This document shows positions 34,700-42,925 of a stretch of DNA of 45,389 nucleotides, piece by piece. Position 1 is the first letter of the stretch, and every line of letters begins with the position of its first letter. Both the position numbers and the translations under genes were made by a program. The stretch is from Halanaerobiales bacterium (GTDB taxonomy: Bacteria; Bacillota_F; Halanaerobiia; DY22613): assembly GCA_023128035.1 (NCBI GenBank), contig JAGMES010000025.1, forward strand, positions 1 to 45,389, read 5' to 3'. The notes beneath the pieces were generated by a model. The model ran no database searches. It had not been told where the DNA came from and worked only from the letters and a program-made list of their open reading frames with translations.

Positions 34700-37288
34700 G
34701 TGCACTATTTAACGATTGTTGAAGTTTTCCAGTCTAAAAAGGGTGTTGTTGATAAAGGGATAACATTAATAAGTGGAGAGAATGACGAAAAATTTGTATC
34801 CTATGATGAAATCTATACGAATGCCCTGATTGCTCTGGCTAATTTAAAGGGTAAAGGGGTTAAGCCGGGTGACAAAGTAATATTTCAAATTGAGAACAAT
34901 GAATCTTTTATATATTTCTTTTGGGGCTGTATAATCGGAGGAATTGTTCCTGTACCAATTAATAACGGAAATACTGATGAGCTAAAAATAAAATTTGTTA
35001 AAATATGGTCCACCCTGGATAATCCATTTCTCGTATGCAGTGCTACCCAATTGTCTAACTTAGAAACTTACGCTAAAGAGAAAGAGTTCCTATTCAATCT
35101 GAGTGAAAAATCATTGACATTAGAAGAGGTACAGAGTTTAGAACCAGTGGAGTCTGTGTACAATGCCTGCCCAGAAGATATAGCTTTTATTCAATTTTCT
35201 TCTGGTTCTACGGGAAACCCCAAAGGGGTTGTCTTGACTCATAAAAATATAATCACTAATATAGATGCGATGATCACCGATTCTAAAATCCAGGATGATG
35301 ATATTACTTTTAGCTGGATGCCCTTGATTCACGACATGGGTATCATCGGTTTCCATTTAACACCTGTAGTTAAAAACCTTAATCATTGTTTGATGTCAGT
35401 ATCTTTATTCATTAAGCGACCAGTTTTATGGCTAACAAAAGTTCAAAAACATAAAGCTACTTTTCTGTCATCACCTAACTTCGGGTATAAGCATTTTTTA
35501 CACTTCTTTAAACCTGAAAAATTTCCTCATTTGGATTTGTCCTCAGTCAGGTTAATTTTTAATGGAGCAGAACCAATCTCCACTGATATTTGTGATCAAT
35601 TTTTAGGACAGATGGCAGAATATAACTTAAAAACAAATTCTATGTTTGCGGTTTATGGAATGGCTGAAGCCGGTTTGGCAGTAACTTTTTCACCAGTAAG
35701 TGAAGAGTATGTTAAAGTAAAGTTAGATCGACGTTCTTTAGGAGTGGGGGACCGAATCAAAGAATATAATCATGACATTGATCAGGAGAATAAATTTAAC
35801 TTTGTAGAATTTGTTGACCTTGGCTATCCAGTTAAAAATTGTTATGTAAAAATTTGCAATGATGCTGGAGAAGAACTTGAGGAAGAACTTATCGGGAATA
35901 TTTTTATTAAAGGTGACAATGTTACCAGTGGTTACTATAATAATCAGGAAGCAACAGAAAATTTGATCAAGGATGGTTGGTTAAATACAGGTGACGTAGG
36001 ATTTTTAAGAAATGGACGTCTAGTAATAACTGGCCGGGCAAAAGATATCATTTTTGTTAATGGACACAATGTTTATCCACATGATATTGAAAGGGTTGCA
36101 CAGGAACTGCCAGAGGTGGATGCCCTGAGAGATATTGCAGTATGTGGAGTTAATATACCAGGTTCAGGCGAAGATAAAATTTGCTGCTTTCTACGATATA
36201 AAAAAGGATTAACTAAATTTATCAAATTAGAAGATAAAGTCAAAAGATATATCCGGTTCAAGATGGGTCTGGAAATATCATATGTTATTCCGATATCTAA
36301 AATACCAAAAACTACAAGTGGAAAAGTGCAAAGATATAAATTAAAGGAGATGTTTGAGGTCGGGGAGTTTGATTCTTTAGTGCAAGAACTTAGTATTATA
36401 GCTAAGGAAGAAATGGTGAAACGAGTGATAGAAGAGCCTAGAAATTTAGTTGAACAAAGTTTAGTATATATATGTAAAAAGATAATGAAGCTAGATCAGG
36501 TAGGAATTAATGAAAATTTTATTGAATTAGGCGGAAATTCTCTATTATTAACTGAAGTTTATAATGAAGTAGAGAAAATATACCCAGGAAAAGTACAAAT
36601 TTCTGATTTGTACACTTATCCAACAATAGCTAAAATGGTGGAATATATTTCAAAAGGTGAAGATATTACTCTTGCGACGGTTTCTTTATCTCCAAGCTAT
36701 TTTGCAAACAATAGTACTAGTGAAAACGGATATTTACAATACTCTTTAGATGAGACTGCCACCGATCAGCTAAAAAAACTTTCATTAATTGAAGGAGTAA
36801 GTTGGTTTGATATTCTTTTATCCTTGTATATTTATCTATTGACCGAAGTTAATCAAAATAAGTTAATTACAGTTCAAAGTTCTACTGGGGTAAGAAACCA
36901 AATTAAATCTCTATCAGTTGATCTGACTTTGATAAATGATTTTTCCAGTGTATTTACCCTAACCAAAGAGACACTTGATAACTCTGAGGCGGGGATTACT
37001 TATTCTATTACTGAGTTGAATAGGTTAAAAGTGAGTAAAGAAAAATATGTAGTTAACCCACTATTTTATAACAAATACTTCATAAAAGCTAAAGTAAACC
37101 TGTTAAATATATATGATTTTATTATTGAAGTATCTGAAGTGGCTCAAGCCATAAATATTATTTTTGAGTATAGCTCCAGACTTGACAAAGAAAAAATGAG
37201 AAATTTCTTTGCTCAATATGTTAAATTTATCGCATTATTACTAGACCAGGTTTCGTATCAAGAAGTAGCAGCGGTAAAAAGAGATTAA
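34700..37288 (+). CDS. Fatty-acyl-AMP ligase with carrier domain (FAAL-ACP) and a condensation-like half domain
   Basis: An 862-residue lipo-initiation protein. The FAAL domain (about 1-570) has F-S-S-G-S-T-G-N-P-K-G near 172 and S-W-M-P-L-I-H-D-M-G, S-P-N-F-G-Y and F-N-G-A-E-P-I, all characteristic of fatty-acyl-AMP ligases. Then come Y-G-M-A-E-A, the hinge T-G-R-A-K-D and the late lysine in T-T-S-G-K-V-Q-R. It activates a fatty acid as acyl-AMP and loads its own ACP (L-G-G-N-S, Ser614; Asn in place of the usual Asp). Residues about 660-862 resemble only the second half of a condensation/epimerisation domain (L-D-E-T-A-T-D-Q-L-K-K and I-I-F-E-Y-S-S-R-L). No HHxxxDG is present, so it is probably non-catalytic, perhaps for docking. 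GTG start, with GAGGGGGG 7 nt upstream. It is the intact counterpart of the broken copy at 3398 and the likely source of the starter unit. Confidence 0.9.
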   Translation: MHYLTIVEVFQSKKGVVDKGITLISGENDEKFVSYDEIYTNALIALANLKGKGVKPGDKVIFQIENNESFIYFFWGCIIGGIVPVPINNGNTDELKIKFVKIWSTLDNPFLVCSATQLSNLETYAKEKEFLFNLSEKSLTLEEVQSLEPVESVYNACPEDIAFIQFSSGSTGNPKGVVLTHKNIITNIDAMITDSKIQDDDITFSWMPLIHDMGIIGFHLTPVVKNLNHCLMSVSLFIKRPVLWLTKVQKHKATFLSSPNFGYKHFLHFFKPEKFPHLDLSSVRLIFNGAEPISTDICDQFLGQMAEYNLKTNSMFAVYGMAEAGLAVTFSPVSEEYVKVKLDRRSLGVGDRIKEYNHDIDQENKFNFVEFVDLGYPVKNCYVKICNDAGEELEEELIGNIFIKGDNVTSGYYNNQEATENLIKDGWLNTGDVGFLRNGRLVITGRAKDIIFVNGHNVYPHDIERVAQELPEVDALRDIAVCGVNIPGSGEDKICCFLRYKKGLTKFIKLEDKVKRYIRFKMGLEISYVIPISKIPKTTSGKVQRYKLKEMFEVGEFDSLVQELSIIAKEEMVKRVIEEPRNLVEQSLVYICKKIMKLDQVGINENFIELGGNSLLLTEVYNEVEKIYPGKVQISDLYTYPTIAKMVEYISKGEDITLATVSLSPSYFANNSTSENGYLQYSLDETATDQLKKLSLIEGVSWFDILLSLYIYLLTEVNQNKLITVQSSTGVRNQIKSLSVDLTLINDFSSVFTLTKETLDNSEAGITYSITELNRLKVSKEKYVVNPLFYNKYFIKAKVNLLNIYDFIIEVSEVAQAINIIFEYSSRLDKEKMRNFFAQYVKFIALLLDQVSYQEVAAVKRD

Positions 37289-37511
37289 GAACGGCTATGC
37301 ATGAAAGAGGATGGAATGAGGTAGAGTTTTAAGAGTTATCTCTCGATTATTCCGATGTTTATCGCTGGTATGAGTATTGAAAGTATGGATCAGGAAGTCA
37401 GGGATTTGTGAATAAGTCTGGTTGCAAATGGGGCAGATTTTACGGGTAATATAAATCGTGTATGTCGCAGTACCAGTGATTACATTTCGTTGATAAAAGC
37501 CATGACGATGT
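37289..37511 (+). other. Intergenic stretch with a coding-like remnant
   Basis: The 345 bases between the FAAL gene and the BamA-like gene hold no intact gene. From about 37328 to 37510 one frame is open except for a single TGA, and it reads like real protein (S-I-E-S-M-D-Q-E-V-R-D-L, then V-A-N-G-A-D-F-T-G-N-I-N-R-V-C). It has no ribosome-binding site and I do not recognise the family. It may be a gene remnant. A terminator and a leader element follow. Confidence 0.3.
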
Positions 37512-37545
37512 AGCTTGCCGAAAACAGGGGGGTGGCAAGTTTTTA
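37512..37545 (+). terminator. Intrinsic terminator downstream of the FAAL gene
   Basis: CTTGCC (37514-37519) pairs with GGCAAG (37534-37539), and the 3' arm is followed by TTTTT. The loop contains a run of G. It probably ends the cluster transcript. Confidence 0.7.
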
Positions 37546-37586
37546 ATAGAAAAATGTAGATGTATCAAGGGTTTAGGGGTTAAAAT

Positions 37587-37633
37587 CCTTTAAAACTTTT
37601 GACAATACCGATAAGTAACGGGAGGTTGAGAAT
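37587..37633 (+). repeat. Leader element shared with the first PKS gene, copy 2
   Basis: This is the second copy of the 47-nt sequence described at 4018-4064, at exactly the same distance from its ATG. By my count about 35 of 47 leader bases match, and the match continues through ATGAAA. This copy carries the better ribosome-binding site (GGGAGG). Confidence 0.6.
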
Positions 37634-38817
37634 ATGAAAAATTATAAACTTTCTTCGATTTTGATAGTATTGAGCTTACTAATTTTTTCATGTAATGTGT
37701 TAGCTGAAGAAATGATTAAGGAGATTGAGGTAGTTGGAGTAACTCGTACTAATCAAAAGATACTCCTAAATTATCTTCTGTTTAAAGCAGGTGATATCTG
37801 GTATGATTCATACATTGAATCAGCTCAGAAAAGCCTCTTAGATTTAGGGATTTTTAATCCGATGACCTTAAAGATTTTTTCTGAGGTTAATGAAGAAGAT
37901 CAAATTAAGGTAATAATTAAAGTTGATGATCCAGAACTTTTTTATATAGATATCCCAACATTTATCGGTGAAAAATTAGTAAATGCTCTTTATGGACAGA
38001 TTGGTCAAAAAGTTTATAACCCTTTAGGAAATGGTATGAATTTTAATGCTAGTTTTTCGTGGGGCTTAATAATTACTACAATTTAGGCATTACTGGACCG
38101 ATTATGAACGGGTGGAATTATACACTTAACTACTATAATTTCGATGTAGAATTTGAATTTATTGATCAACAGGAATTTCATGCTAGTGGTCATCACTTGG
38201 TTTTTGATAGTAAAAGATATTTAACAAATGATTGGAGACAAATTATAGGCATAGAATTTTATTCAGCAGATACCATCATTAACGATGAATCGTTATCTCA
38301 AAATTATCTAATCTTTAATACTAAAGCAGAATTGACTAAAGATGTTAATCTAAATCTATATGGAACGTATTTGCTTAATTTAGATGGAGATTCTTCAAGT
38401 TGGAAATTAGCCTTTGATTGTACACATGAGCAACCATTATCTTCTAGTAATAAATTTATCATTTCTGCTAAAGCTGGGGTATCTAGTAAAGACACACCAC
38501 TCAATTTACAATTTAATGGGGGAGGTTTTAATTTATTACCATTGCGTGGTTCAGCGTCAAATCTTAGAGGTTTTAATTATGGTATAATTAATTTAGAGTT
38601 TCATCAACTACTTACAGCAGGATTTTGGGGGATAGCTTTTTCTGACTTTGGCCAGTTTTGGGATGATCAATCATTAGCGGATATTGATTGGGAAAAAAAT
38701 CTTGGGGTTGGAGTCGCTTATGATCCTTCTTTAGGATTTGTTATACGTCTTGATTTTGCAAAGTCGTTAAAAGATGATAACTTTGGTTGGAATATAGGTA
38801 TAGGGCATAGTTTTTAA
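37634..38817 (+). pseudogene. Short BamA/Omp85-like outer-membrane protein, broken by one frameshift
   Basis: The first part (37634-38086) encodes a signal peptide (S-I-L-I-V-L-S-L-L-I-F, cleavage near V-L-A-E-E), a single POTRA-like domain (I-K-E-I-E-V-V-G-V-T-R-T, then L-L-D-L-G-I-F) and the start of a barrel. The frame then runs into a stop. From about 38059 the next frame continues without loss: F-S-W-G joins L-N-N-Y-Y-N-L-G-I-T-G-P. The remainder is beta-rich and ends like a C-terminal barrel strand (N-I-G-I-G-H-S-F, terminal Phe as in outer-membrane barrels). One extra G in the GGGG run at 38060-38064 would restore one protein of about 394 residues. It may be a true mutation, a phase-variable switch or a sequencing error. 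BamA itself has more POTRA domains, so this is a small Omp85 relative, not the essential BamA. Confidence 0.75.
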
Positions 38818-38842
38818 ATTTAAGAAAATGCTAATCAGAGGA

Positions 38843-38873
38843 AAAGGAGGCATGGGATGCCTCCTTTGATTTT
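38843..38873 (+). terminator. Intrinsic terminator after the BamA-like gene
   Basis: AAAGGAGGCAT (38843-38853) and ATGCCTCCTTT (38857-38867) form a perfect 11-bp stem with a GGG loop, followed by GATTTTC. It lies 26 nt after the stop codon. Confidence 0.9.
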
Positions 38874-38975
38874 CTAGATATAGTGTGATTGAAGGTAAGA
38901 GAAATTATTCACTTGGAGAGGGGAGTTATGGAATAGTAGAGTTGTGTTCCTTGAAAAGTTAGTAGAAAATTATAG

Positions 38976-39016
38976 AGATCCCTTACTTTTGTAAGGTTAT
39001 AAAGGGATCTTTTTTC
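38976..39016 (+). terminator. Terminator-like hairpin with a nested stem
   Basis: AGATCCCTT (38976-38984) pairs with AAGGGATCT (39002-39010) and is followed by six further bases of T. A second small stem, CTTAC with GTAAG, sits inside and shares bases with the outer one. It stands between the previous terminator and the next promoter, with no gene in between except an RBS followed by ATG-GAA-TAG (about 38920-38937). Confidence 0.65.
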
Positions 39017-39042
39017 ATTTACTTTTAGATATGCCTTCTTTA

Positions 39043-39051
39043 TGATATAAT
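39043..39051 (+). promoter_or_regulatory. Extended -10 promoter of the AAA-ATPase/nuclease gene
   Basis: TG-A-TATAAT is a perfect extended -10 box, 33 nt before the ATG at 39085. The -35 region (TTTTAG at 39023-39028) is weak, as is common with extended -10 promoters. Confidence 0.6.
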
Positions 39052-39084
39052 AAACTGGTAAGAAAAAACTATGGAGGTAGCAAG

Positions 39085-40665
39085 ATGACCAAGAATTTTA
39101 ATATTACTGGTGTGTGTGTGTCCGAAAAGCATTACATGGTGGATATTTCTAAAAAGATAGCGAAAGCTCTCCAACTAGTTGAAAGTGGGTATTATTTTAC
39201 AATTAATAGGCCAAGGCAATATGGAAAAACAACTACGTTGTCACTTTTGACGAAAATGTTGCATAATCGGAAAGAATACTTACCGCTTAAAATTAGTTTT
39301 GAAAAAATTGATGCACCTACTTATAATAATCATGTATCCTTTATTAGAGTATTTTTAGAAATTATTATCAGTCGATTACGTTTTAACCAAGAGGAAGAGT
39401 TAGTAACATTTATTGAGTCAAAAATCGATCAGCTCAAAAATATGAATGATTTATCTAACTTGATAACAGAATTTGTAAATAAATCAGGCAGAAAAGTTGT
39501 TTTAATGATAGATGAAGTTGACAGGAGTGCTAATAATCAATTATTTCTTGATTTTTTGGGGATGTTGAGGGATAAATATTTACTTCAAATAGAAGGAGAA
39601 GATAAAACATTTGACAGTGTTATTTTGGCTGGTGTTCATGACGTTAAAAATTTAAAATTAAAGATCAGATCAGATGATGATATTCATAAATACAATAGTC
39701 CTTGGAATATTGCTGCTGATTTTAAAGTAGATATGAGCTTTTCAGCTGAAGAAATTGAGACAATGTTAAAAAGTTATATACAGGATAAAAATATCAATAT
39801 GGATATATCTACAATATCAGAAAAATTGCATTACTACACATCAGGCTATCCGTTCTTAGTCAGCAAATTATGTAAAATAACAGATGAAGAAATTCTTCCA
39901 GCAAAGACGAGTGAAGAGTGGAATGAAAAAGATATCGACCAAGCTGTAAAAATTTTGTTAAGAGAGAAAAATACTAATTCTGAAACTTTGGTTAAAAATT
40001 TAGAAAACAATCCAGATTTGTATCGTGTGGTTTATGATATTATTATGGATGGAAAGCAAATTACTTATAATATCCATAATCCAATTCTAGATATAGGAAC
40101 TATTTATGGTATTTTTCGGAATCATGATGGACTAGTGAGAATACATAATCGAATTTACGAGCAGTTGATCTATGATTATATGAGTTCAAAAATCGAAACT
40201 TCCATTAGTATGGATAACTATAATTTTAGAGGTCAATTTATATGTGAAGACTATACTGTCAACTTTAAAAAAGTTCTACTCAAGTTTCAGGAATTTATGA
40301 AAGAGCAATACAGCAAAAATGATGAAGTATTTCTAGAACGAAATGGGCGATTACTTTTCCTTGCATTTATTAAACCAATCATTAATGGTAAAGGATTTGA
40401 TTTTAAGGAAGTGCAAATATCTGAAGAGAAACGTTTGGATATAGTGATTACTTATCTAAAATATAGATATATAGTTGAGTTGAAGGTTTGGCGAGGAGAA
40501 AAAGCTCATGAAAAAGGGCTTCTGCAACTTGTAGATTATCTTGAAAGAACCAATGAAGATAAAGGATATTTAATTGTTTATGATTTTCGAAAAGGTACGC
40601 AAAAAGAATGGAAAAATGAAAGAACAATTGTCAAAGGAAAAGAAATTTTTGTGGTGTGGGTGTGA
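39085..40665 (+). CDS. AAA-ATPase-like protein with C-terminal PD-(D/E)XK nuclease-like domain
   Basis: A 526-residue cytoplasmic protein. The N-terminal ATPase has an abbreviated P-loop, R-P-R-Q-Y-G-K-T-T-T near 47, and a Walker B strand V-V-L-M-I-D-E-V-D near 140. This is the pattern of the AAA-ATPase_like family (PF09820). The C-terminal region has R-L-D-I-V-I (about 450) and I-V-E-L-K-V-W (about 462), matching the D...ExK core of PD-(D/E)XK nuclease superfamily 9 (PF08011). It also has the usual E-K-G-L-L-Q-L-V-D-Y-L segment. Family members are often multicopy in anaerobe genomes and their role is unproven; defence or mobile-element function has been suggested. GGAGG at 39073-39077 supports the ATG. 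The stop overlaps the start of a PHP remnant (GTGA). Confidence 0.87.
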   Translation: MTKNFNITGVCVSEKHYMVDISKKIAKALQLVESGYYFTINRPRQYGKTTTLSLLTKMLHNRKEYLPLKISFEKIDAPTYNNHVSFIRVFLEIIISRLRFNQEEELVTFIESKIDQLKNMNDLSNLITEFVNKSGRKVVLMIDEVDRSANNQLFLDFLGMLRDKYLLQIEGEDKTFDSVILAGVHDVKNLKLKIRSDDDIHKYNSPWNIAADFKVDMSFSAEEIETMLKSYIQDKNINMDISTISEKLHYYTSGYPFLVSKLCKITDEEILPAKTSEEWNEKDIDQAVKILLREKNTNSETLVKNLENNPDLYRVVYDIIMDGKQITYNIHNPILDIGTIYGIFRNHDGLVRIHNRIYEQLIYDYMSSKIETSISMDNYNFRGQFICEDYTVNFKKVLLKFQEFMKEQYSKNDEVFLERNGRLLFLAFIKPIINGKGFDFKEVQISEEKRLDIVITYLKYRYIVELKVWRGEKAHEKGLLQLVDYLERTNEDKGYLIVYDFRKGTQKEWKNERTIVKGKEIFVVWV

Positions 40666-40766
40666 TTGACTTACATAGTCATGCTGATCTCTCAAAAAAC
40701 ACGGATAGTGATACTTATATTGCCGAGGCAAAACGCCTCGGTATTTCAGTTTCTATCATAGTATAA
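40662..40766 (+). pseudogene. N-terminal remnant of a PHP-domain phosphoesterase gene
   Basis: A GTG at 40662 overlaps the preceding stop (GTGA) and opens 34 codons, V-I-D-L-H-S-H-A-D-L-S, then S-D-T-Y-I-A-E-A-K-R-L-G-I-S-V-S. This is the first metal-binding motif (D-L-H-S-H) and first helix of a PHP-family phosphoesterase. A normal member continues for 200 or more residues with further His motifs; here a TAA stops it at once and nothing PHP-like follows. It is a truncated remnant. Confidence 0.75.
40721..40743 (+). terminator. GC-rich hairpin inside the PHP remnant
   Basis: TGCCGAGGC and GCCTCGGTA form a 9-bp stem (one G-T pair) with an AAAAC loop. Only TTTC follows, so termination would be weak. 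It is the most GC-rich hairpin in this part of the window and could end the nuclease-gene transcript. Confidence 0.5.
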
Positions 40767-40900
40767 TAAAAGTGGTATTCGATTATGGTATGAATAATCA
40801 AGTATTTCGATATAGGTATTTAGTACGAATTTCAGGATTTAAGGTTATTTTTGCAGGTAATTCATAGTAATATGCAGAATTTAAAAGAAATAAGGAAAGG

Positions 40901-40906
40901 TATAAT
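40901..40906 (+). promoter_or_regulatory. Possible -10 box of the BrxL-like gene
   Basis: A perfect TATAAT lies 24 nt before the chosen ATG (40931). The -35 region is poor: TTTAAA at 40880-40885 gives a 15-nt spacer. Transcription from here would leave a leader of under 20 nt, consistent with the weak ribosome-binding site. Confidence 0.4.
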
Positions 40907-40930
40907 TTAGCCTGCAAAGTGGTGAATAAA

Positions 40931-42895
40931 ATGACACTAATTGACCAAAAGTTAAAGGATTTTTTCCCTGAGGATATACTTAAAAAGGACTTATTATTTC
41001 AATTTAGAGAAAAATTTAATATACCTATCTATGTGATCGAAAATTTAATATTAAAATTTAAACAAGATGATATCGGTTTAGAAGATGTTGAAATAATTAA
41101 TCAATTAATAAAGGAAAGATTAGTGGATACAAAAGAAAGCTTAAAGGTACAAGCAAAGATTAGAGATCAAGGAAATTTGGTAATTATTGATAAAGTGACT
41201 GCTAAAGCTATAATAGGGCAAAATCAGTATTGGGCAGAGCTGGTTAATTTGGGAGCCAGAAAGGTAAGAATATCAAAACAATTAATTCGAGAGTACCCCG
41301 ACCTTCTGGAAAAAGGATTATGGGCTGAAGTAAAAATTCGCTATTTAGATTCAGAAAGTTCTTTAGAGAGTGAGTTTGAGATAGAAAAGTTGATTCCAAT
41401 ACAAAGAACGAATTTTTTTCTGGAGGATTATCAAAATAAGGTGGATGAATTTTCAATATATCAGTGGAGTTGTATATTATTGAGAAGTATAGGAATTGAG
41501 CCTTTGTTTTTATCTCAAAGGAGAAGATTACTATTTTTGAGTCGATTAATTCCTTTTGTTGAAAAAAATTATAATTTCATTGAGTTGGGATCTAGGGGAA
41601 CTGGAAAATCATTTACGTATCGTCAGTTATCTAGTGAAGCGACACTTGTTTCAGGCGGTAAGACAACAGTTGCTAATCTCTTTTATAATATGGGAACTAG
41701 ACAACTTGGATTGGTAGGAAAAAGAGATGTAGTTGCTTTTGATGAAGTAGCGTATGTCGATTTTGAGGATAAAACAGCAATTCAGATTTTAAAAGATTAT
41801 ATGGAATCTGGGTCTTTTAGTAGAGGTAGAGAAAATATGAGGGGTCAGGCTTCGATGGTTTTTTTAGGGAATATCAATCATGATTTAAGTCTAATTATGC
41901 GCCGTAGTCACCTTTTTGAACCTTTACCAAAGATTTTGCAAGATATGGCTCTGATTGATCGATTTCATTTTTACTTGCCTGGTTGGGAGATGAAAAAATT
42001 AAAAGAAAAAGATTTCACGAAACATTATGGATTACAAACTGACTATCTTTCAATGGCTTTTAATCGATTAAGAGAGTTAGATTATACAGATTTGCTTGAT
42101 GAATATTTTATTTTTGATAAAAATATTAATACTCGGGATATTAGAGCAATTAAAAAAACTGTTTCAGGGCTACTAAAATTACTGCATCCTTCTGGTAATT
42201 TTAGTAAAGAAGAACTTAAAATATACTTTGAACTTGCTACAGAAGGAAGAAAACGAGTTAGAACTCAATTAACAAAAATGGGTTCATTTGAATATGAAGA
42301 TGTTAGTTTCGAATACTATGATAAAGGAACACAACAGCACTTTATTCCTAGTTTACCAGAAGATAAAATTTCAAGGGATTATATGCTTAAACTGGCTGAC
42401 CCGGGAGTTGTGTATATTGGTCAGATTCTTGATGGTAAAGAATTTGCTTTGCTAAAATTAAAAATTAAAGCCTGTTCTGGTAGTGGAAAACTATTGTTTG
42501 TAGGAGATATAGATTTTAAAATAATGAATCTTCTCAGAAGAACATTTCTTTTAATTCGTGATCGCAAATCCAATCTTCATTTAAGGGATAAAATAAAATC
42601 ACGTGATTTTTCTGTGGAAGTTACATTATTTTTAAATCAAATTGATGGAGATGTCAGTAATGCTTTCTTTATTGCTCTCTATTCCTTATTAAATAATAAA
42701 TCTGTTACTACTGGTCTATTGATTACTGAAAAAACAAGTATATATAGAAAATCTGCATATTCCACGGTATTAAATGCTATTAAAGTAAAAGGTAATGGTG
42801 GAAAGATAAAAATTTTGTTACCTTTAGCAAATGATGTTTTTGTGGAGGTACCAAATGAAGTTATTATTTATGCTCCATGTTTTATTAATGTATGA
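40931..42895 (+). CDS. brxL: BrxL-like Lon-type ATPase/protease (BREX-associated family), standing alone
   Basis: A 654-residue protein. The N-terminus (M-T-L-I-D-Q-K-L-K-D-F-F-P, then K-K-D-L and P-I-Y-V-I-E) follows the usual BrxL opening, which is why I chose this ATG over GTG codons at 40919 and 40922. The AAA+ core has Walker A G-S-R-G-T-G-K-S-F near 219, V-V-A-F-D-E-V-A-Y near 270, sensor-like F-L-G-N-I-N near 313, and L-I-D-R-F-H-F-Y-L-P-G-W near 342, all typical of the family. Residues about 480-654 fit a Lon-like protease domain, with D-V-S-N-A as the likely site of the Ser nucleophile. In BREX systems BrxL works beside PglX, PglZ, BrxC and others against phages. None of those genes is in this window, and the neighbours are an ATPase/nuclease-like gene upstream and a TPR fragment downstream. 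It may act alone or be a remnant. Confidence 0.85.
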   Translation: MTLIDQKLKDFFPEDILKKDLLFQFREKFNIPIYVIENLILKFKQDDIGLEDVEIINQLIKERLVDTKESLKVQAKIRDQGNLVIIDKVTAKAIIGQNQYWAELVNLGARKVRISKQLIREYPDLLEKGLWAEVKIRYLDSESSLESEFEIEKLIPIQRTNFFLEDYQNKVDEFSIYQWSCILLRSIGIEPLFLSQRRRLLFLSRLIPFVEKNYNFIELGSRGTGKSFTYRQLSSEATLVSGGKTTVANLFYNMGTRQLGLVGKRDVVAFDEVAYVDFEDKTAIQILKDYMESGSFSRGRENMRGQASMVFLGNINHDLSLIMRRSHLFEPLPKILQDMALIDRFHFYLPGWEMKKLKEKDFTKHYGLQTDYLSMAFNRLRELDYTDLLDEYFIFDKNINTRDIRAIKKTVSGLLKLLHPSGNFSKEELKIYFELATEGRKRVRTQLTKMGSFEYEDVSFEYYDKGTQQHFIPSLPEDKISRDYMLKLADPGVVYIGQILDGKEFALLKLKIKACSGSGKLLFVGDIDFKIMNLLRRTFLLIRDRKSNLHLRDKIKSRDFSVEVTLFLNQIDGDVSNAFFIALYSLLNNKSVTTGLLITEKTSIYRKSAYSTVLNAIKVKGNGGKIKILLPLANDVFVEVPNEVIIYAPCFINV

Positions 42896-42925
42896 GAACT
42901 TGGTATTTCCAGGTTCTTTCTTTTT
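42896..42925 (+). terminator. Intrinsic terminator of the BrxL-like gene
   Basis: GAACTTGG (42896-42903) pairs with CCAGGTTC (42909-42916), with one G-T pair, and is followed by TTTCTTTTT. It begins directly after the stop codon. Confidence 0.85.

Noticed and set aside
37587..37633. TTGACA in the shared leader as a -35 box, or ACCGATAA as a sigma-28 type -10
   Set aside because: No -10 box lies 16-18 nt after the TTGACA in either copy. The ACCGATAA is absent from the other copy and its TAAA is at the wrong distance.
39085..42895. Complete BREX or other named defence system
   Set aside because: Apart from the BrxL-like gene none of the BREX components is present, and the nuclease-like gene is not a known BREX part.
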